10,643 nt of DNA from Flavobacterium sp. (GTDB lineage: Bacteria > Bacteroidota > Bacteroidia > Flavobacteriales > Flavobacteriaceae): NCBI GenBank assembly GCA_030682755.1, contig JAUXNR010000091.1:1-10643 (forward strand), given 5' to 3'. Shown here one piece after another: positions 6,269 to 10,643 of the stretch. The notes below the pieces were generated by a model. That model did not search any database. It was not told the origin of the DNA and was given only the letters and a program-made list of their open reading frames with translations. The position numbers were made by a program, and so were the translations under genes. Position 1 is the stretch's first letter, and every line of letters starts with the position of its first letter.

Positions 6269-9200
6269 TTATTGTATATTAACATATTGTAAGTCTAATT
6301 GTGTTTTGTTGTATTGGTTTACGGCATCTAAATAATCAACTTGAATTGTGGTTGCATTTTCTAAACTTTGTATGAATTGAAAAAAATCAATTTCACCGTG
6401 TTTGTAACTCATGTTAGCTACTTTAATAATCTCTTGAGAAACTTTTTTTCCGTATTGATTATAGTAATCGATGGCTTGATTATATTGTTCTAATTCACTG
6501 TTTTTTTGGTTGATGTGTGCATCCATTTTAATCAGTTCATGTTGTTTTTGTTGCTCCCAAGCTTGTGTTTCTAATTTGGCAATTTTAGATTTGGCAGCAT
6601 TCCCATTAAATAAAATTGGAACAGCAACACCAACTTGAAATCCATATAAAGATTGAGAAATTCCGCTATTTCTTCCTTGAAAATATTCCACGTTTAAATC
6701 GGGTAACCAATTCTGCTTTTGGAGTTTTTCGTTAGATTTATATTTTTTTGTAATGCTTTCTAAATAAGAACTATACAATTCTTTACTTGAAGTGTTTAAA
6801 ATAGTATTTATTGGTTTAATTTCATTCGATTTTACATTGATTTTTTCCTCCGATTGTAGTAAAGCTTGTAATACTTCTAATTGTGCTTTTTTCTCTTTAT
6901 CTAATTGCGAAAGTTTGGTTCTGATTTGTCTAAATTTTGCTTCGGCAGTTATTTTTTCCAAGTAGTTGGTTTCGCCTAATTCAAATCTTCGGTCGCTTGC
7001 TTTAGAGAAATTTTGGTACAAACTATCTAAATATTTATACAATTTTTCTTGATGTTGTACATATACAATTTGATGATATACTTTTGAAACTTCAAATTTG
7101 AGTTTGTTTTTCTGCAATTCGAAAGAAGCCTTTTGACTTTCTAATTCGGCTTTATAGACCTTTTTTTGAGCACCATAAACCGTTGGAAAAGCAAATGATT
7201 GCTGTACTCCAAATACTTTTAAGGGTTCGTTATTTAACGCTAAATTATTTTGGTCATAACTATAATACACATTCGTTTTATCAAAAGAATAAGCAGTTTT
7301 TACATTTGCATTTGCTTTGTTGATTTGCAATTGCCCAGCTTTCACTAATTTATTGTTTTGCAAAGCTTTATTCATAATTGAATCTAATTCAGCATTATTT
7401 TCTTGAGCAAAACCAAAGCTTGTACCCAATAAGAATAACAAAATATAAGTTCCGCTTACATGTTTTTTGAATTTTGGTTTTTTGAATTCTTTCTCATCAA
7501 AAACTTTGAATAAAATAGGCAATACAATCATGGTTAATAATGTTGCTGTGAATAATCCACCAATAACTACAGTAGCTAACGGACGTTGAACCTCTGCTCC
7601 AGCCGATGATGAAATTGCCATTGGTAAAAACCCTAAAGCAGCTGCGGCGGCGGTTAATAAAACCGGTCGAAGTCTATCGGTGGTTCCTTTTAAAATTAGT
7701 TCGTTCATATCTTTCATACCACTGTGTTTCAATTCTTTAAAATGTTCAATTAGTACGATTCCGTTTAGCACTGCAATTCCGAATAATGCAATAAATCCTA
7801 CGCCTGCCGAAATACTAAATGGCAAATCTCGCATCCATAAAAACAACACACCACCAACTGCTGATAAAGGAATTGCAGAATATACCATTAAAGCTTCTTT
7901 GATGGAACCAAAGGCAAAATGCAACAAAATAAAAATTAAAAATAAGGCAATTGGTACAGCAATTAACAATCGTGCTTTTGCACTTTGCAGATTTTCAAAT
8001 TGACCACCATAGGTAACGCGATAGCCTGTTGGTAAATCGATTTTGGTTTCAATAATTTGCTGAACATCATCAACAACACTTTGTAAATCACGGTTTCTTA
8101 CATTGATTCCTACAATAATTCTTCGATTGGTATTGTCTCTTGAAATTTTAGCTGGACCTTCTGTATATTCGATAGCAGCTAATTCTCTTAGCGGAATTTG
8201 CTCGCCATTTGGAGTGGAAACATATAAATTTCGTAAGTCTTCAATATCGGTTCTGTTGGTTTTATCTAATCGAATAACCATATCAAAACGTTTTTCGCCT
8301 TCAAATACGTTCCCAACAGTTTTTCCAGCGAATCCTAAAGCAATCATTTCGTTTAAATCGGCAATATTTAGGCCATAACGAGCAATTTTACTTCGGTCAT
8401 AATCAACAATCATTTGAGGTAAACCTTCTGTCTTTTCGATGATAATGTCAGATGCACCTTCCACATTTTTAATTGCTTTTTCGATTTCGTGTGCTTTTTT
8501 GGCTAAAACATCTAAATCTTCACCAAAAATTTTAATTGCCACATCGGAACGAGAACCCGAAATTAATTCGTTGAAACGCATTTCAATAGGTTGCGTAAAT
8601 TCGATTTCCATGTTTGGAATTTTCTCTTCTAAAGCCGCTTTGATTTTATCGGCTAATTCATCTTTAGAATTGGCAGAAACCCATTCTGATTTTGGTTTTA
8701 ATTTTACGATAATGTCACTTTCTTCCATACTCATGGGATCGGTTGGCACTTCGGCAGCACCAATTCTACTGACTACTTGTGAAACTTCCGGGAAATTTTT
8801 AAGAATTATTTTTTCAATCTTGGTAGTCGTTTCAATAGTTTTAGAAAGTGATGTTCCTGTTTTTAAAACAGGTTGAATTACGAAATCACCTTCATCTAAC
8901 GTTGGAATAAATTCACCTCCCATAGTTGCAAACAATCCAACGGCTAAAAATAATAAACCAACAGCTCCGTAAAGTACTTTTTTAGTATTGCCTAAAGCCC
9001 AAGTAATTACAGGTAAATACCAAGAATTCAATTTGTTAATTAAACGATTGGAAATTGATTTAGGGTTTTCTTCTTGCGGTTTTAAAAACAATGAAGCGGC
9101 AACAGGAACGTAAGTAAAACAGAATAACATCGCACCAACTAAAGCAAAACTAAATGTCATTGCCATAGGTTTAAACATTTTTCCTTCAACACCTGATAAA

Positions 9201-10606
9201 GAAAGAATTGGTATAAATACGATAAGAATGATTAACTGACCAAAAATAGCCGAATTCATCATTTTTGAAGCACTTTTATAGGTGATTTGGTCAATTTCTA
9301 ACTGACGTTCTTCTTTGGCCATGCCTACTAAATGTCTGGATTTATGTGCAATTTGAAAAGCAATGAATTCAACAATAATTACGGCTCCGTCGATTATAAT
9401 TCCGAAATCTATCGCCCCTAAACTCATTAAATTGGCATCAATTCCAAAAATATTCATAAACGAAATAGCAAATAATAAACATAGCGGAATTACAGAGGCA
9501 ACAACCAATCCTGAACGCCAATTTCCGAGCAATAAAACCACAACAAAAATTACGATTAAGCAACCTAAAATCAAGTTTTCAGCAACGGTGAATGTAGTTT
9601 TTCCGACTAATTCACTTCGTTCTAAAAATCCGTTGATATAAACGCCTTCTGGTAATGTTTTTTCAATTTCGGCAACTCTATGTTTTACATCTTCAATTAC
9701 TTGTTTTGAGTTTCCGCCTTTTAGCATCATTACTTGACCAAGAACCTTCTCGCCTTCTCCATTTCCAGTAATTGCACCAAAACGATTGGCATGACCAAAT
9801 TGTACTTTGGCGATGTCTTTAATGTATATTGGTAAACCAGAATCGTTTTTAACGACAATATTTTCAATATCTTGAGCTGAATTTACTTTTCCTTCGCCAC
9901 GAATGAAATAACTTTGATTGGTTTTTTCAATATACGAACCACCAGCAATGCTATTATTTTTTTCTAAAGCTGTAAAAACATCTGTAGTAGAAATGTTCAT
10001 TGCTTTTAAACTAGCAGGATTGATAGCAATTTCATATTGTTTTAAAAAGCCACCCCAAGTATTGATTTCAACCACACCTTTGATTCCAGATAATTGTCTT
10101 TTTACGACCCAATCTTGAATCGTACGCAAATCGGTAACAGAATATTGATTTTTGAATTCGGGTTTTACTTCTAACGTATATTGATAGATTTCGCCTAAGC
10201 CTGTGGTAATTGGGCCCATTTCAGGTGTACCAAAACCTTCTGGAATTTTTTCGGAAGCTGATTTAATTTTTTCAGCGATCAGTTGTCTAGGCAAATACGT
10301 TCCTATTTCGTCTTCAAAAACAATGGTTACCACAGATAAACCGAATTTAGAAATAGAACGTATTTCGGTTACACCAGGCAAATTCGCCATTTCAATTTCA
10401 ACAGGATAGGTAATATATTGTTCGATATCTTGAGTAGATAGATTGCGAGACGTTGTAATTACTTGAACCTGATTATTCGTAACATCAGGCACAGCACCGA
10501 TTGAAATTTGGAAAACTGAAAACAAACCAAATCCAACAACACCAAGTGTAAATAAAAGAACAATAAGTTTATTCTTTAAACTAAAGGCTATAATTTTTTC
10601 TAACAT
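6269..10606 (-). CDS. CzcA/CusA-family heavy-metal RND pump fused to a TolC-type outer-membrane channel
   Basis: A 1445-residue fusion. Residues 1 to about 1036 are a proton-driven heavy-metal RND transporter: first helix at about 14-34, the helix-4 proton-relay motif DFGIIIDGAVIIVE (Asp400, Asp406, Glu413, two off from CzcA numbering), and the porter-domain motif GGEFIPTLDEGDF (about 563-575). A basic linker (KEFKKPKFKKH, about 1039-1049) then leads to a signal-peptide-like stretch, TYILLFLLGTSFGFAQ (about 1053-1068). Residues 1069-1445 are a coiled-coil-rich outer-membrane efflux protein with KVYHQIVY and RFELGETNYLEKITAEAKF. The positions of two copper-binding Met in CusA appear to be Glu here (Glu629, Glu680), which favours Zn/Co/Cd/Ni over Cu/Ag. 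I chose the ATG at 10606 (MLEKIIAFSLKNK) over one 30 nt upstream, matching family starts. The promoter is not visible in the 37 nt before the edge. Confidence 0.93.
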   Translation of the reverse strand: MLEKIIAFSLKNKLIVLLFTLGVVGFGLFSVFQISIGAVPDVTNNQVQVITTSRNLSTQDIEQYITYPVEIEMANLPGVTEIRSISKFGLSVVTIVFEDEIGTYLPRQLIAEKIKSASEKIPEGFGTPEMGPITTGLGEIYQYTLEVKPEFKNQYSVTDLRTIQDWVVKRQLSGIKGVVEINTWGGFLKQYEIAINPASLKAMNISTTDVFTALEKNNSIAGGSYIEKTNQSYFIRGEGKVNSAQDIENIVVKNDSGLPIYIKDIAKVQFGHANRFGAITGNGEGEKVLGQVMMLKGGNSKQVIEDVKHRVAEIEKTLPEGVYINGFLERSELVGKTTFTVAENLILGCLIVIFVVVLLLGNWRSGLVVASVIPLCLLFAISFMNIFGIDANLMSLGAIDFGIIIDGAVIIVEFIAFQIAHKSRHLVGMAKEERQLEIDQITYKSASKMMNSAIFGQLIILIVFIPILSLSGVEGKMFKPMAMTFSFALVGAMLFCFTYVPVAASLFLKPQEENPKSISNRLINKLNSWYLPVITWALGNTKKVLYGAVGLLFLAVGLFATMGGEFIPTLDEGDFVIQPVLKTGTSLSKTIETTTKIEKIILKNFPEVSQVVSRIGAAEVPTDPMSMEESDIIVKLKPKSEWVSANSKDELADKIKAALEEKIPNMEIEFTQPIEMRFNELISGSRSDVAIKIFGEDLDVLAKKAHEIEKAIKNVEGASDIIIEKTEGLPQMIVDYDRSKIARYGLNIADLNEMIALGFAGKTVGNVFEGEKRFDMVIRLDKTNRTDIEDLRNLYVSTPNGEQIPLRELAAIEYTEGPAKISRDNTNRRIIVGINVRNRDLQSVVDDVQQIIETKIDLPTGYRVTYGGQFENLQSAKARLLIAVPIALFLIFILLHFAFGSIKEALMVYSAIPLSAVGGVLFLWMRDLPFSISAGVGFIALFGIAVLNGIVLIEHFKELKHSGMKDMNELILKGTTDRLRPVLLTAAAAALGFLPMAISSSAGAEVQRPLATVVIGGLFTATLLTMIVLPILFKVFDEKEFKKPKFKKHVSGTYILLFLLGTSFGFAQENNAELDSIMNKALQNNKLVKAGQLQINKANANVKTAYSFDKTNVYYSYDQNNLALNNEPLKVFGVQQSFAFPTVYGAQKKVYKAELESQKASFELQKNKLKFEVSKVYHQIVYVQHQEKLYKYLDSLYQNFSKASDRRFELGETNYLEKITAEAKFRQIRTKLSQLDKEKKAQLEVLQALLQSEEKINVKSNEIKPINTILNTSSKELYSSYLESITKKYKSNEKLQKQNWLPDLNVEYFQGRNSGISQSLYGFQVGVAVPILFNGNAAKSKIAKLETQAWEQQKQHELIKMDAHINQKNSELEQYNQAIDYYNQYGKKVSQEIIKVANMSYKHGEIDFFQFIQSLENATTIQVDYLDAVNQYNKTQLDLQYVNIQ
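7403..7501 (-). other. Fusion junction: basic linker plus internal signal-peptide-like segment
   Basis: This stretch joins the last RND helix (ending LPILFKVF) to the channel domain. It codes for a Lys-rich linker, a hydrophobic core YILLFLLGTSFG and a plausible signal peptidase I site after FA, before QENN. RND C-termini are cytoplasmic, so the basic linker and core have the correct orientation to re-initiate Sec export of the channel domain. There is no Met between the end of the last helix and the hydrophobic core, so the channel has no obvious ATG start of its own. Cleavage is a prediction. Confidence 0.7.
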
Positions 10607-10643
10607 TTTGATTAATTTTAATATATGAAATGACATTTATCTT

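Noticed and set aside
6262..6285. Upstream ATG adding 8 residues to the adaptor
   Set aside because: It would overlap the pump gene and spoil the lipoprotein signal; MKKLFYIATITTLLFSC from 6261 is a standard lipoprotein start.
7403..7501. Pump-channel fusion as a sequencing or assembly frameshift artefact
   Set aside because: The frame is open throughout the linker, the codons read as a sensible basic linker plus signal core, and the channel lacks its own Met start, so an in-frame fusion is the simpler reading. Raw reads would settle it.
7680..10409. Several plus-strand open frames of 66-145 codons opposite the pump gene, plus others opposite hisD, hisC and the adaptor
   Set aside because: They lie antisense to clearly conserved genes, have no recognisable domains and show the low-complexity composition of shadow frames.
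10607..10636. Upstream ATG adding 10 residues to the RND pump
   Set aside because: MLEKIIAFSLKNK from 10606 matches the usual start of the family, with a short cytoplasmic tail before helix 1.

Overview
The window is AT-rich, uses A-rich translation starts without clear Shine-Dalgarno sequences, and carries a promoter matching the Bacteroidota consensus (TTTG, 21-nt spacer, TAnnTTTG). Together with the protein sequences this points to a member of the Flavobacteriaceae, probably Flavobacterium or a close relative. That placement is an inference from sequence style, not a database match. Every convincing gene lies on the minus strand, so transcription runs from high to low coordinates. No stretch of more than 300 bases is free of genes.

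Region A (10606 down to 3876) looks like one metal-handling transcription unit. It starts with a single long gene in which a CzcA/CusA-type RND pump is fused in frame to a TolC-type outer-membrane channel, with an apparent internal signal peptide at the junction. A lipoprotein membrane-fusion (adaptor) subunit follows 7 nt later, so all three parts of a tripartite heavy-metal exporter come from two genes. Next are a VIT1/CCC1-family Fe/Mn transporter and a four-helix membrane protein with conserved-looking histidines (DUF2231-like). Gaps are short (7, 38 and 32 nt) and I see no internal promoter or terminator. The operon promoter and any regulator lie beyond the right edge.

Region B (3818 to 3000) is a prohibitin/SPFH-family membrane protein. 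It is separated from region A by 57 nt that hold a perfect 10-bp inverted repeat.

Region C (2971 to 1) is the start of a histidine biosynthesis operon in the order hisG-hisD-hisC, with hisC cut by the left edge. Its 5' leader is the most informative non-coding part of the window. It has a consensus promoter, a 17-codon leader peptide with five consecutive His codons, a pause-type hairpin over those codons, an antiterminator strand inside the last leader codons, and a strong intrinsic terminator before hisG. This is a complete ribosome-mediated attenuator: histidine starvation should stall the ribosome on the His codons, free the antiterminator strand and allow read-through into hisGDC. Long-form HisG would add feedback inhibition at the enzyme level. 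The hisG-hisD gap is filled with short tandem repeats, whereas hisD and hisC overlap by 8 nt.
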